From Permianibacter fluminis (GTDB lineage Bacteria; Pseudomonadota; Gammaproteobacteria; Enterobacterales; Permianibacteraceae), in assembly GCF_013179735.1 (NCBI RefSeq), contig NZ_JABMEG010000003.1:144185-208184 (forward strand): a DNA stretch of 64,000 nt. The letters are read 5' to 3'. The position numbers and the translations under genes are program-made. The notes under the pieces were generated by a model. The model had not been told where the DNA came from. It made no database searches and worked only from the letters and a program-made list of their open reading frames with translations. Below, piece after piece: positions 45,442 to 55,288 of the stretch; the first letter of the stretch is position 1; each line of letters opens with the position of its first letter.

Positions 45442-45780
45442 CTAGCGCGGGGAGAAATTTGGGTCGCCATCACTGCAACTGATGCCACAGCGGAGAAAGC
45501 CCCACCTACGCATCCAGCTTGAGAACGACTCTCCACTATCGTATGAATTTCCCCGTTGAGTGCGAGAGTCAAAGGTTCCTTCCTGGATAACCACACCGTT
45601 GTCGTCCACTGCCGCTATCACCACGTCGGTTGTTCCCTCATCTGGCCGATCGGCCCAGTTGGTATAGGTGCTATAGCCATTGTCTTCAGCCCAATCCAGA
45701 AACTCATCAACGGTTTCGTCGGCGAAGACGACAAGACTGCAGCACAAAGCCAACAGCAATCCCCCAAGTACATTTTTCAT
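45442..45780 (-). CDS. Small exported protein of unknown function
   Basis: A protein of 112 residues from the ATG at 45780. The signal peptide MKNVLGGLLLALCCSLVVFADE has a Cys-Cys pair in its hydrophobic core. The mature part is acidic, then Ser/Arg-rich (ESFSSWMRRWGFLRCGISC), with two cysteines near the end. It lies upstream of the duplicated pair on the same strand, about 60 bases apart. Not recognised. Confidence 0.65.
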   Translation of the reverse strand: MKNVLGGLLLALCCSLVVFADETVDEFLDWAEDNGYSTYTNWADRPDEGTTDVVIAAVDDNGVVIQEGTFDSRTQRGNSYDSGESFSSWMRRWGFLRCGISCSDGDPNFSPR

Positions 45781-46241
45781 CGTTGCGCGTCCTTTTGCTT
45801 GTGACTTGCCTGATGGCAAGCGGTTATGGGTAGGTATTTATTTACTTGTGAAGACAGCAGTGACAATGGCCCAGGCCTAACTGCAACAGGTCGGCTGTTT
45901 TCCTGCACACTCGTTCCTGAGCAAGACGATTCTTAACCCCCTCCGTTCTAGGAGCGCAACATCGATTTGTATCTGGCTGTATCGTTTTGTAATGAGAAAT
46001 TTGCTTTCTGCAAAATGGCTGAAAGGCGTGATTGCAACTTTCGCAATTGGATCAGGTAGGGAGTTGGGGGCATGGTGGGCGTCATGACGCATCATTTCTT
46101 GGCGATTTAAAAAAGCGGCGAGTCATGCCCGCCCTTCGTGGTTCCGCTCACCCTATCCCGGTCCCGCTCACCCCAAACCCGCTGCAGCAATCCACGCTTA
46201 CCCTGAAACTTCCTCCACGCCCTTTTGGCCACGGAGGCATC
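45781..46241. other. Divergent intergenic region
   Basis: About 460 bases between the small exported gene and the acyltransferase, AT-rich on its left half. The frames in it are short or run into the acyltransferase leader. No repeat or RNA gene was recognised. Confidence 0.5.
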
Positions 46242-47411
46242 ATGACCACCATTGCTGCACCTACACCCGCGGAGCGGGCCGAGTTTCTGGACTGCTTGCG
46301 GATTATCGCCATCGGTTTCCTGCTGTTGTTCCATACCGGCATGTTGTTTGTCGGGTGGGGCTGGCATATCGAGAATGCCGAAACCGCCACGTCGCTGGTG
46401 ATGCCGATGGATATCGCGCATCGGTTGCGGATGCCGTTGCTGTTCGTGATTGCCGGCGCCAGCATTTTCTTTGCCCTGGGTCGGCGTAGCACCGGCGCGG
46501 TGTTGAAGGAGCGGACGCTGCGGCTGTTCTTGCCGCTGGTCGCGGGCATGTTCCTGATCGTGCCGCCGCAGATTTACTTCGAGCGCCTGTTTCGTGGCCA
46601 GTGGCAGGGCGATTATTTCCATTACTACGTGGAAAAGGTGCTGCAGTTTCAGGCCTATCCGCAAGGCGATTTCAGCTGGCATCACCTGTGGTTCATCGTC
46701 TACCTGTTTGTTTACTGTCTGGTGCTGATGCCGCTGTTTGCCCGCTGGCGCAAGGGGCTCAGTATTCAGCCGGGCCGCTGGTTGTATGCGCTGGCCTTGC
46801 CGATTGGCATCAACGAAGCCGTGTTGAAACCACTGTTCCCGGAAACGCACAACCTGACCCGCGATTGGTACACGTTCAATCACTACGCGCTGCTGTTTAT
46901 TTATGGTTTTGTTTTGGCGGCAGTGCCGGGTAGCTGGGATTGGCTGATGCGCACGCGACGGCAATCGCTGTTGGTGGGCGTGGCCTTGGTGGTCGCGATT
47001 CTGACTCTCAAGAAGACCGGTTTGCTGGTGGAAGACACACCGTTCGATGCGGTCACGGCCAATCTATTTACCTGGACGTGGTTGCTGGTGTTCTTCGGCT
47101 ACGGCAAGCGCTGGTTGTCGTTCAGCAATGGCCTGCTGCGCTATCTGCGGGAAGCGACCTACCCGGTCTACATCCTGCACCAGACCGTGATTATCGCGAT
47201 TGGCTACTACGTGATTCAGCAGCCGTGGTCTTGGGGCAGCAAGTATCTGGTGGTGCTGGGGCTGACCACGGTGATTTGCCTGATGCTGTATGAGCTGCTG
47301 ATCAAGCGCGTTGCGCTGCTGCGCTTGCTGTTTGGCCTGAAGCCGCGGCGCCCGAGTCTGGCAGCGCCCGTTTCCGTGCTGCCGGTTGCACAAGCGGTTG
47401 GCGGTGACTGA
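46242..47411 (+). CDS. Acyltransferase-3 family membrane protein (OpgC/MdoC-like)
   Basis: A protein of 389 residues from the ATG at 46242 (GGAGG at 46233-46237). It has about ten transmembrane helices. The start EFLDCLRIIAIGFLLLFHTGM carries the conserved R/H region, and MPLLFVIAGASIFFALGRRS is the second conserved block. These proteins move acyl groups (acetyl, succinyl) across the membrane onto glycans, glucans or lipids. The acceptor is unknown. It is followed after about 90 bases by an ABC exporter gene. Confidence 0.87.
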   Translation: MTTIAAPTPAERAEFLDCLRIIAIGFLLLFHTGMLFVGWGWHIENAETATSLVMPMDIAHRLRMPLLFVIAGASIFFALGRRSTGAVLKERTLRLFLPLVAGMFLIVPPQIYFERLFRGQWQGDYFHYYVEKVLQFQAYPQGDFSWHHLWFIVYLFVYCLVLMPLFARWRKGLSIQPGRWLYALALPIGINEAVLKPLFPETHNLTRDWYTFNHYALLFIYGFVLAAVPGSWDWLMRTRRQSLLVGVALVVAILTLKKTGLLVEDTPFDAVTANLFTWTWLLVFFGYGKRWLSFSNGLLRYLREATYPVYILHQTVIIAIGYYVIQQPWSWGSKYLVVLGLTTVICLMLYELLIKRVALLRLLFGLKPRRPSLAAPVSVLPVAQAVGGD

Positions 47412-47500
47412 GCGTGCAGAGTCGATGAAATCTGTCGGTGGCCGGTTGATTCCGGCCACCCAGGCCTCATGATCAGCGCCTGCCTTTGCTGGAGCTGGCC

Positions 47501-49345
47501 ATGTCCGCCGCCGATTCGAACTCCACCGTCAGTCACAACGCCGCCGGTCACAACGCTGCCAGCGCCAATACCGAGCAGCCGAAAGCCAAGCTCGGTCAAC
47601 TGCGCAAGTTGTCGGAGCTGCTGCGGCCGTATCGCAAACAGATCGCCATTGCCTTGGTGGCACTGGTGATCGCCGCCAGCAGTTTTCTGGTGCTCGGTCA
47701 GGGCCTGAAAGCCGTGATCGACAAAGGCCTCGCGACCAGCGCGCCGGATGCATTGAATCAGGCGATGGCGTTTTTTCTGGTGGTCGTGCTGGTGCTGGCC
47801 ATGGCGACTTACGTCCGGTTCTATTTTGTCTCGTGGCTGGGTGAGCGGGTGATTGCCGATCTGCGCCGGCAGGTATTCGAGCATCTGTTGACGCTGTCAC
47901 CGCAGTTCTATGAAAACACCCGCACCGGCGAAGCGCTGTCACGGCTGACCAATGACACCACGATGCTGGAAACCGTGATCGGTTCCAGCCTGTCGATGGC
48001 GCTGCGCAATGCCCTGATGTTGGTCGGTGGTTTGATCATGCTGTTTTTTACCAGCGTCAAGCTGACCGCGTTTGTGCTGTTGGCGGTGCCGCTGGTGGTG
48101 GTGCCGATCATCGTATTCGGTCGCCGGGTGCGTGGCCTGGCGCGCGATTCGCAAGCGCGGCTGGGCGATGCCAGTGCCTTTCTTGATGAAGCACTGCATG
48201 AAGTGCGCACCGTGCAGGCCTCGGTGGCCGAGCCGGTGATGAAATCGCGTTTCGCCGCCCATCTTGATGCCGTCCTCGGCACCGCCAAGGCAAGGATACG
48301 GGCACGGGCGGCGCTGATTGCCATCGTGATTGTGCTGGCCTTCGGCGCCATCGGTTTTATCTTGTGGACCGGCGGACACGATGTGATCGCCGGCCGCATC
48401 ACGGCCGGGCAATTGTCGGCGTTTGTGTTCTATGCGGTGATCGTGGCAAGCGCCGTCGGCACCATAAGTGAAGTGTTTGGTGATTTGCAGCGCGCTGCCG
48501 GCGCGACTGAGCGGCTGATGGAATTGCTCAGCACCCGGCCGCTGATTACCGCTCCAGCCGAACCGCAAGCCTTGCCGACGCCGGTGCGCGGCGAACTGTG
48601 TTTTGAGCAGGTACATTTCCATTATCCGACCCGGCCCGACAGCGCCGCGCTGAATGATTTTTCCTTGACCGTGAAAGCCGGCGAGCGTGTTGCGCTGGTC
48701 GGCCCGAGCGGTGCCGGCAAAAGCACGGCGTTTCAATTGCTGCTGCGCTTTTATGATCCGGAAAATGGCGTGATCCGGCTCGATGGCCAGGACATTCGGC
48801 AACTTGATCCGCAGGCGCTGCGCTCGCATCTTGCTTTGGTGCCGCAGGACCCGGTCATCTTTGCCGACAGCGTGCGTGAGAATGTTCGCTTTGCGCGGCC
48901 CGAGGCCAGTGATGCCGAGGTGCGCTCCGCGCTTGAAGCGGCCTACGCGCTCGACTTTGTCGAGCAAATGCCAGGCGGGCTCGATGCGCAACTGGGCGAG
49001 CGCGGCGTGCGTTTGTCCGGTGGTCAGCGTCAGCGGCTGGCCATTGCCCGCGCCTTGCTCGCCGACCGGCCGGTGCTGCTGCTTGATGAAGCGACCAGCG
49101 CGCTCGACGCCGAAAGCGAGCGCATGGTGCAGCTGGCGCTGGATCGGTTGATGCAGAATCGCACCACGCTGATCATCGCGCACCGATTGGCGACCGTGCG
49201 CCATGCCGATCGCATTGCCGTGCTGGACAAAGGCAAGCTGGTCGCACTCGGCAGCCATGATGAACTGGTGCGTGACAATCCGTTGTACGCCAAGTTGGCG
49301 CGGCTGCAGTTTTTGCACGAGTCGGCCGAGTTGGAAGCAGGCTGA
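47501..49345 (+). CDS. MsbA-like ABC exporter (fused permease and ATPase)
   Basis: A protein of 614 residues from the ATG at 47501 (GGAG ten bases upstream). An N-terminal Ser/Asn-rich tail is followed by six transmembrane helices (~45-320) and an ATPase domain. Walker A GPSGAGKST is at 401-409, the signature is RLSGGQRQRLAIARALL, Walker B is VLLLDEATSALDAESE, and IIAHRLATV carries the H-loop. It works as a homodimer exporting lipids or hydrophobic compounds. The substrate is not evident. Confidence 0.93.
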   Translation: MSAADSNSTVSHNAAGHNAASANTEQPKAKLGQLRKLSELLRPYRKQIAIALVALVIAASSFLVLGQGLKAVIDKGLATSAPDALNQAMAFFLVVVLVLAMATYVRFYFVSWLGERVIADLRRQVFEHLLTLSPQFYENTRTGEALSRLTNDTTMLETVIGSSLSMALRNALMLVGGLIMLFFTSVKLTAFVLLAVPLVVVPIIVFGRRVRGLARDSQARLGDASAFLDEALHEVRTVQASVAEPVMKSRFAAHLDAVLGTAKARIRARAALIAIVIVLAFGAIGFILWTGGHDVIAGRITAGQLSAFVFYAVIVASAVGTISEVFGDLQRAAGATERLMELLSTRPLITAPAEPQALPTPVRGELCFEQVHFHYPTRPDSAALNDFSLTVKAGERVALVGPSGAGKSTAFQLLLRFYDPENGVIRLDGQDIRQLDPQALRSHLALVPQDPVIFADSVRENVRFARPEASDAEVRSALEAAYALDFVEQMPGGLDAQLGERGVRLSGGQRQRLAIARALLADRPVLLLDEATSALDAESERMVQLALDRLMQNRTTLIIAHRLATVRHADRIAVLDKGKLVALGSHDELVRDNPLYAKLARLQFLHESAELEAG

Positions 49346-49474
49346 GCGCGTTTGCGACCAACGTTCTGACTCGCTTTTTTGATTGGCATTCTGACTGGCT
49401 TTCTGACAGGTCTTCTGATTGGCTTCGCGTTCGCTTTGCGCAGTGAATATGTCCGGCCGGATCTGCTCTCGTAT

Positions 49475-49517
49475 CCTTCTCCCGCCGGGAGAAGGTGGCG
49501 CGCCGCGCCGGATGAGG
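49475..49517. repeat. REP-like palindrome
   Basis: CCTTCTCCC-GCC-GGGAGAAGG (49475-49495), followed by GTGGCGCGCCGCGCC and GGATGAGGGG, the same layout as the other REP-like units. It lies in the ~245-base spacer before the convergent rlmF. Confidence 0.75.
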
Positions 49518-49591
49518 GGCTCCGCTACACGCGACAATACCTCTCAGCAACTCTCAACAACTCACCGCAAACCGAAACTCTCAGCAGATTT

Positions 49592-50719
49592 TTACCAGCG
49601 CGTCCTCTGCCAGGCCAGCCGCTGGGCCACCGGTAAAAACGTCCAGGCGACAAACCGGCTTTGTTTTTGACCTTGCGCCATGGTCACGGTCTGGTATTCG
49701 GCAACCGGAAGTTGCTGCAAGGCGCGATGTATGCCCGGCAGATTTTCCGCTTTGGATACCAGCGTGCTGAACCACAGCACCTGTTTCGAGACGTCGGCAC
49801 TTTCACGGATCATGCGCTTGATAAACGCTGCTTCGCCGCCGGGGCAATACAGCTCGGCCGCCTGACCGCCGAAATTCAAGGCGGGGGCTTCTTTGTCGCC
49901 ATCCCGATTACCAGCACCGGACGCGCCGATTCGTTTGCGGTTGCCGCGATGGCTGCCGGCGTTTTTTCCGGCACTTGCGGCCAGCCCGCGCAATTTCCGT
50001 TCGGTGCCGGCCTGTGCCTCGGCCAATGACCGGTGAAACGGCGGATTGCACAGGGTCAAATCAAAGCGCTCATCGCGCTCAACAACGCCGGCAAAAATCC
50101 GTTCCGGTTGCGTTTGCCAGCGCAGGGCAATGTGCTCGCTCAAACCGGGATTGGCGCGGAGAATGGTGGCGGCATTGGCGAGTGCTGGCTGGTCGATATC
50201 TGCCGCGACAAATTGCCAACCGTATTCATGTTGGCCGAGCAGCGGATACACCAGATTGGCACCGGTGCCGATATCCAGCAGCCGAACGCGCGGGCCGCGC
50301 GGAATGACGCCGTCATTGCCGCGCGCCAGCAGATCGGCCAGGTAATGCAGATAATCGGCGCGGCCGGGGATTGGCGGGCACAGATACTGCGCCGGAATAT
50401 CCCAATCGCGCACCTGATAGAACTGACGCAGCAAGGCCCGGTTCAGCGTCTTGACGGCCAGTGGATTGGCAAAGTCGAGCGTCAGATTGCCGTAAAGATT
50501 GGTGGCGACGAATGCCGCCAGCGCCGGCTCGGTGCTGATCAGGGCAGGAAAATCGTACGGGCCACGGTGGCGATTGCGCGGATGCAGCTCGGGCTTGGCG
50601 GTGGCCGTGGTTTTGGATCTGGCGCTGGCGTTGTCGCTGGCTTTGTCACTGGCCAGGTCGGGCGACCGGTTGGCGGACGTGCCGGGCGATGCGCCAGCGG
50701 TGTGGTGTCGACGGTTCAT
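49592..50719 (-). CDS. rlmF: 23S rRNA (adenine-1618-N6)-methyltransferase
   Basis: A protein of 375 residues. The RlmF start motif [17 protein letters not shown] follows a basic, low-complexity N-terminal tail (~45 residues with [14 protein letters not shown]). The SAM site [16 protein letters not shown] and the catalytic [11 protein letters not shown] are intact. A Gly/Asn/Arg-rich insert (~225-265) interrupts the domain, common in this family. It methylates A1618 of 23S rRNA before the large subunit is complete. Confidence 0.93.
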   Translation of the reverse strand: MNRRHHTAGASPGTSANRSPDLASDKASDNASARSKTTATAKPELHPRNRHRGPYDFPALISTEPALAAFVATNLYGNLTLDFANPLAVKTLNRALLRQFYQVRDWDIPAQYLCPPIPGRADYLHYLADLLARGNDGVIPRGPRVRLLDIGTGANLVYPLLGQHEYGWQFVAADIDQPALANAATILRANPGLSEHIALRWQTQPERIFAGVVERDERFDLTLCNPPFHRSLAEAQAGTERKLRGLAASAGKNAGSHRGNRKRIGASGAGNRDGDKEAPALNFGGQAAELYCPGGEAAFIKRMIRESADVSKQVLWFSTLVSKAENLPGIHRALQQLPVAEYQTVTMAQGQKQSRFVAWTFLPVAQRLAWQRTRW

Positions 50720-51010
50720 GCGCGACCGGAGCAGGGCAGAGATGAGCGCGGTGATGGTGCGTTACCGCATCAGAGGCCGGTCATCTTAGCGCATCGGCGG
50801 CTGGGCCGGTTTGCGCCGATTTGTTGCACGCGGCATGGCGGGCTGCGCCAGCACGGTCTTCAGTCGTCACCACGTCGCCGGTATTCACGGCAATAACATG
50901 CTTCGATAATGCCGGTTTTCGGCAAGACCTACATTCGGCAATACCAGCATTCGGCAGCAGCCGGCGGTCGCGCTATAGTGGCGGCCTGCCCGGCATCAGG
51001 ATAGCTCGCC

Positions 51011-54000
51011 GTGTCTGCCCGCCCGCTCTGGATTGCCTTGATTGCATCGTTGGCCTCGCTGCTGCTGGGGCCACTGCCGGTGCGCGCCGACGATTTGCGC
51101 TTCCAGCGTTTCTATATCGAGCAGGGGCTGTCCGATGGTCACGTCAAAGCCATGCTGCAGGATCAGCGCGGTTTTCTGTGGCTCGGTACCCGCAACGGCC
51201 TGAACCGTTACGACGGCCACCGCTTCCAGTCGTATTACGCCCGTCCGGGCGATGCCAATACGCTGCCGTCCAGCGATATCAATGCGCTGGTGCAAACGCA
51301 ATCCGGCGATCTGTGGGTCGGCACCGCCGACAACGGTCTGGCCCGGTTTGATGATCGCAGCCAGCAGTTCGAGCGGATCAATCTGGCCGGTGCTGCGGGT
51401 AGTCGCCGTATCCACGATCTGCTGCTCGATGGTGGCGTGTTGGCCAGCACTGACGATGGTCTCTGGCAGCAACAGGCCGACGGCAGTTTTCTGCAAGTGG
51501 CCGGCACCGCCGGCTTGGCGATGCTGGCCAGCGTGCGCGCCGGCGACACCCGCTGGAGCATCACTGCCGAAGGGTTGTGGTGGCAAGGACGTGACGGCCA
51601 TGTCCGGCCGGCCGTTGATCGTTTTCCGGCGCTGGAAGAGCTGCGCGCGCGGCGCTTGCAAACGCTGTTTGTCGACGGCGATCAACAACTGCTGATTGGC
51701 ACCGATAACGGTCTGTTCAGCTTGCGCACGGACAGTGGCGTGCTGGAAGAAAAGCTGGCGATCTGGTTGCCGGATTTGACCGGCTCCGGTCGGCAGGTGC
51801 TGAGCCTGCTGCGCGATCGCAACGGCCAATTGTGGATCGGTACCCGCAATGGCGTGATCGTCCGCAGCAACGATGGCCAGCGCATTCGGCATTACACGCC
51901 GGACCCGGCGGATCCGCATTCACTCGCCGACGAGCGGCCTTTTGCGCTGCTGGAAGATCGTGATGGCCTGATCTGGCTCGGCGGTTTGAACGGCATGTCA
52001 CTGCACAATCCGGCGACCCGGCAATTTGAATTGCTGCGTCAGCACAGCGGCGACAACGCGCTGCAAAACAATTCGGTGATGAGCGTGCTGGAAGACAGCG
52101 CCGGTCAGCTGTGGGTCGGCACGTTTGGCGCCATGCTGCACCGGTTCAGCGTCGATCGCTCGGCGCTGACCATTGTTCCGGTGCAGGCAGAGCAAGGCAG
52201 TCAGCGTGATGATCTGGTGCTGAGTTTGCTGGAGCATCCGCGCGGCACCATTTGGGCCGGACAGCGGACGCGCGGTTTGACCCGTATCGATCAGAAAACC
52301 GCAGCTGCCCGGCCGGCACCGCAAGCCGCTGCGGCGGCCGTCGATCTGCACGCCGGCACCGTCTACGACATGACTCCGGCCGGTGATGACGCGCTGTGGC
52401 TGGCGACGCGCGCCGGTCTGGTTCGGTACCAGATTAGTTCCGGACAAACTGAATTGTTTGCGCCACCGAGCGAAAGTGGCGGCAGCGCTGACACCTGCTT
52501 GTACACCGTCACGCCGGGCCTGAAAGGCGAGCTCTGGCTCGGCGGCTGCATTCGCGCCGGCCTGCTCCGCTTTGATCCGGAAACCCGGCAATTTCAGCGC
52601 TGGCAATTTCATCCGGACGATCCGTACAGCCTGAGTTCGGACAGCGTGACCGCAATTCTGGTCGAGCAAAGTGGCCGTTTGTTGCTGACCACCGAAGGCG
52701 GTGGTCTGAACATTTTCGATCCGGCCTCGCAGCGGTTCAAAAGTTTCCGGATGCAGGATGGTTTGCCGGTCGATACGCTCTGGGGGATTCAGCGCCAGCG
52801 TGACGGCATTTATTGGCTCAGCAGCAACCGCGGGTTGATCCGGTTTGATGAGGTCAGCAACCAGTTTCTGACCTACACGCCAGCCGACGGCATTCAGGGC
52901 GATGAATTCAATCTGGGCGCCTGGACCACCGGTGCGGATGGCCGCTTCTATTTTGGTGGTGTCAGCGGCTTGACCGTATTTAATCCGAATCAATTGACGC
53001 CGCTCGGGCCGCTGCCGTCGCCAGTTTTTACCTTGCTGCGGCTGCGCAATGAGCCGGTCCCGTTTGCGGCCCGCGCCGAACGCGCGCCAGTCACCGGGCC
53101 GGAATTGAAACTTGGGTATGACGACACTTTGTTCAGCGTCGAGTTTTCCGCACTCAGTTTTGCTCATCCGCGCACGCTTGAGTACAGCTATCGACTGAAA
53201 GGGCTTGATGATCGCTGGATCACCACCAATGCCGACGCCCGGCAAGCGAGCTTTTCCAGTTTGCACGAAGGCAAATACATCCTCGAAGTGCGCGCCCGTG
53301 ATGGCCGCTTTGGTGACTGGAGCGCACCGGCTCAGCTACACATTGAAGTGGCGCCGCCCTGGTGGCGCAGTGCCTATGCCTATGTCGGCTACTTGCTGCT
53401 GGCTGGTGTCTTTCTGCTGATGCTGCTTCGCTGGCGCCGGCAGCGCTGGGAAATGCAACACGCCCGGCTTGCCGCCGAACAGGCGCGTCAGGCCAAGAGT
53501 GATTTTCTGGCGACGATGACCCATGAACTGCGCACGCCATTGAACGGTGTGCTCGGTTCACTGCAATTGCTGCAGCGAACCAGTCTCTCCGGTGAGCAGC
53601 AGGAACATGCCTTCACCGTGCAGGCCTCGGCAAGCGAGCTGCTGCAGCACATTGATGACTTGCTCGATTACGCCCGACTGGAAGCGCGCCGGGTGGAACT
53701 GAAAATCGAAGTGGTGGATTTGCCGGAGCTGGTGCAGGAAGTGGTCGCCGCGCAGCGGCCGCGCGCCAGCGAGAAAGGCTTGGCGTTGGAACTGACACTC
53801 GCCAGCGATTTGCCGCGCTATTGGCGCGCCGACGGTCAGCGCCTGCGCCAGATTCTGACCCAGCTGCTTGGCAACGCGATCAAGTTCACTGTGCGCGGTG
53901 GTGTGCTGGTCGCAGTGGAAGGCAAAGACGGCGCGCTGCAATTGATTGTCCGCGATACCGGCATCGGCATGGACAAGGCAACGCAAGCGCATCTGTTCCA

Positions 54001-54784
54001 GCATTTCAGTCAAGGCGAAAGCGGCTGGAATCGTCGCTTTGCCGGCAAGGGCCTGGGTCTGGCGCTGTGCCGGGAATTGATCGAATTGATGAACGGCAGC
54101 ATCACTGCCAACAGCATTCTCGGCACCGGTTCGGAGTTTGTTGCCCAGTTGCCGCTGGCCGTGGTCACCAGCGTGGAAAATGATCGGGACAAATCCACCA
54201 CCTCTGCTACTAGCAATGCAGCAGGGAGTGGCGCTGCCGGTGCCATCGCGGGCACACCGCTTACGGCAACCGCGGCCTCGATCGTTACCTCAACCGCTAC
54301 TGCCACATCCGCAGTTCCGGCGTCATCGGCGGCTACACACAGTGTCGCTGTCGCTCGCGCCGCGACCGTGAGTGCGGCCAGCGTCAATATGCACGGCGCC
54401 AAAGTGTTGCTGGTCGAGGACAATGCCATCAATCGGCAGGTTGCCCAACGCATGTTGGAGAAATTGGGTTGTCAGGTCGATACCGTTGACGATGGTCTGG
54501 CGGCGCTCGCTGCCGTCAGCGCCGATGGTCAGTATCTTTGCATTTTCATGGATTGTCAGATGCCGGTGATGGATGGCTTTGAAGCCACCCGGCAGCTGCG
54601 CGCCCGCGGCATCCATACGCCAGTTGTCGCGGTCACCGCCAACATCATGGCCGGCGATCGTGAGCGCTGCCTCGCTGCCGGCATGACCGACTATCTGGCC
54701 AAACCGATTTCGCTGGATGCCTTCGCTACCGTGCTGTCGGCCTTTGTTGCGGCGACAAATGTAATGGCGACAACGCGCGACTGA
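51011..54784 (+). CDS. Giant hybrid sensor kinase with two-component propeller domain
   Basis: 1257 residues from a GTG at 51011. A signal peptide (to ~26) is followed by repeated Reg_prop blades (pattern LWLGTRNGLNRYD, LWVGTADNGLARFD) forming a periplasmic beta-propeller to ~690. Next come a Y_Y_Y domain (~700-780), one membrane helix (~787-806), HisKA with H838 in FLATMTHELRTPLNG, a HATPase domain, an Ala/Thr/Ser-rich linker (~1060-1125) and a receiver domain with Asp1181 (FMDCQMPVMDGFEATR). There is no DNA-binding domain, so the phosphoryl group must go on to another protein. Confidence 0.94.
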   Translation: MSARPLWIALIASLASLLLGPLPVRADDLRFQRFYIEQGLSDGHVKAMLQDQRGFLWLGTRNGLNRYDGHRFQSYYARPGDANTLPSSDINALVQTQSGDLWVGTADNGLARFDDRSQQFERINLAGAAGSRRIHDLLLDGGVLASTDDGLWQQQADGSFLQVAGTAGLAMLASVRAGDTRWSITAEGLWWQGRDGHVRPAVDRFPALEELRARRLQTLFVDGDQQLLIGTDNGLFSLRTDSGVLEEKLAIWLPDLTGSGRQVLSLLRDRNGQLWIGTRNGVIVRSNDGQRIRHYTPDPADPHSLADERPFALLEDRDGLIWLGGLNGMSLHNPATRQFELLRQHSGDNALQNNSVMSVLEDSAGQLWVGTFGAMLHRFSVDRSALTIVPVQAEQGSQRDDLVLSLLEHPRGTIWAGQRTRGLTRIDQKTAAARPAPQAAAAAVDLHAGTVYDMTPAGDDALWLATRAGLVRYQISSGQTELFAPPSESGGSADTCLYTVTPGLKGELWLGGCIRAGLLRFDPETRQFQRWQFHPDDPYSLSSDSVTAILVEQSGRLLLTTEGGGLNIFDPASQRFKSFRMQDGLPVDTLWGIQRQRDGIYWLSSNRGLIRFDEVSNQFLTYTPADGIQGDEFNLGAWTTGADGRFYFGGVSGLTVFNPNQLTPLGPLPSPVFTLLRLRNEPVPFAARAERAPVTGPELKLGYDDTLFSVEFSALSFAHPRTLEYSYRLKGLDDRWITTNADARQASFSSLHEGKYILEVRARDGRFGDWSAPAQLHIEVAPPWWRSAYAYVGYLLLAGVFLLMLLRWRRQRWEMQHARLAAEQARQAKSDFLATMTHELRTPLNGVLGSLQLLQRTSLSGEQQEHAFTVQASASELLQHIDDLLDYARLEARRVELKIEVVDLPELVQEVVAAQRPRASEKGLALELTLASDLPRYWRADGQRLRQILTQLLGNAIKFTVRGGVLVAVEGKDGALQLIVRDTGIGMDKATQAHLFQHFSQGESGWNRRFAGKGLGLALCRELIELMNGSITANSILGTGSEFVAQLPLAVVTSVENDRDKSTTSATSNAAGSGAAGAIAGTPLTATAASIVTSTATATSAVPASSAATHSVAVARAATVSAASVNMHGAKVLLVEDNAINRQVAQRMLEKLGCQVDTVDDGLAALAAVSADGQYLCIFMDCQMPVMDGFEATRQLRARGIHTPVVAVTANIMAGDRERCLAAGMTDYLAKPISLDAFATVLSAFVAATNVMATTRD

Positions 54785-54821
54785 TTCCAGCGGTGGTGAT
54801 CTATCACCCATCAATCTGGCG

Positions 54822-55247
54822 CTAGAACGGCCGCAGTACTGCCAGCAAAATGATAGCGATCAGCGGCAGAACCGGAATCTCGTTGATGGCGCGATAAAAG
54901 CGCTCGCTGCGGCGGTTACGGTCGGCAGCAAAATCTGCAAGCAGCTTGCCGCACCAGATGTGGTAGCCAATCAGCAGCAGTACAAATGCCAGTTTGATGT
55001 GCAGCCAGCCTTGCTGCCGGAACCAGTCCAATCCGTAGCCGTGAATCAGCAACAGGCCAAACAGTATGGTCAGCACGCCGCCCGGTGTGGTGATGGCCCA
55101 GAACAGTTTCCGCTCCATTACCTTGAAGCGTTCGTTATTTTCCGCATCCTTGACTTGGCAGTGGTAGACGAACAGCCGCGGCAAATAAAACAAACCGGCA
55201 AACCAGGTCACCATGAAAATCAGGTGCAGTGCTTTCAGCCACAACAT
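54822..55247 (-). CDS. hemJ: HemJ-type protoporphyrinogen oxidase
   Basis: A protein of 141 residues from the ATG at 55247. Four transmembrane helices. The start LWLKALHLIFMVTWFAGLFYLPRLFVYH carries the conserved His and Arg of HemJ. KLFWAITTPGG and WLHIKLAFVLLLIGYH complete the family pattern. It oxidises protoporphyrinogen IX to protoporphyrin IX in the membrane. It lies about 40 bases downstream of the ClC gene on the same strand. Confidence 0.92.
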   Translation of the reverse strand: MLWLKALHLIFMVTWFAGLFYLPRLFVYHCQVKDAENNERFKVMERKLFWAITTPGGVLTILFGLLLIHGYGLDWFRQQGWLHIKLAFVLLLIGYHIWCGKLLADFAADRNRRSERFYRAINEIPVLPLIAIILLAVLRPF

Positions 55248-55288
55248 CAAATGCTCTCCGCGCCGCTTTTGAGTGCAGCGTTATAGGG

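Noticed and set aside
47939..49537. 532-residue open frame opposite the ABC exporter
   Set aside because: Antisense to complete Walker and signature motifs; composition is typical of a GC-rich shadow frame.
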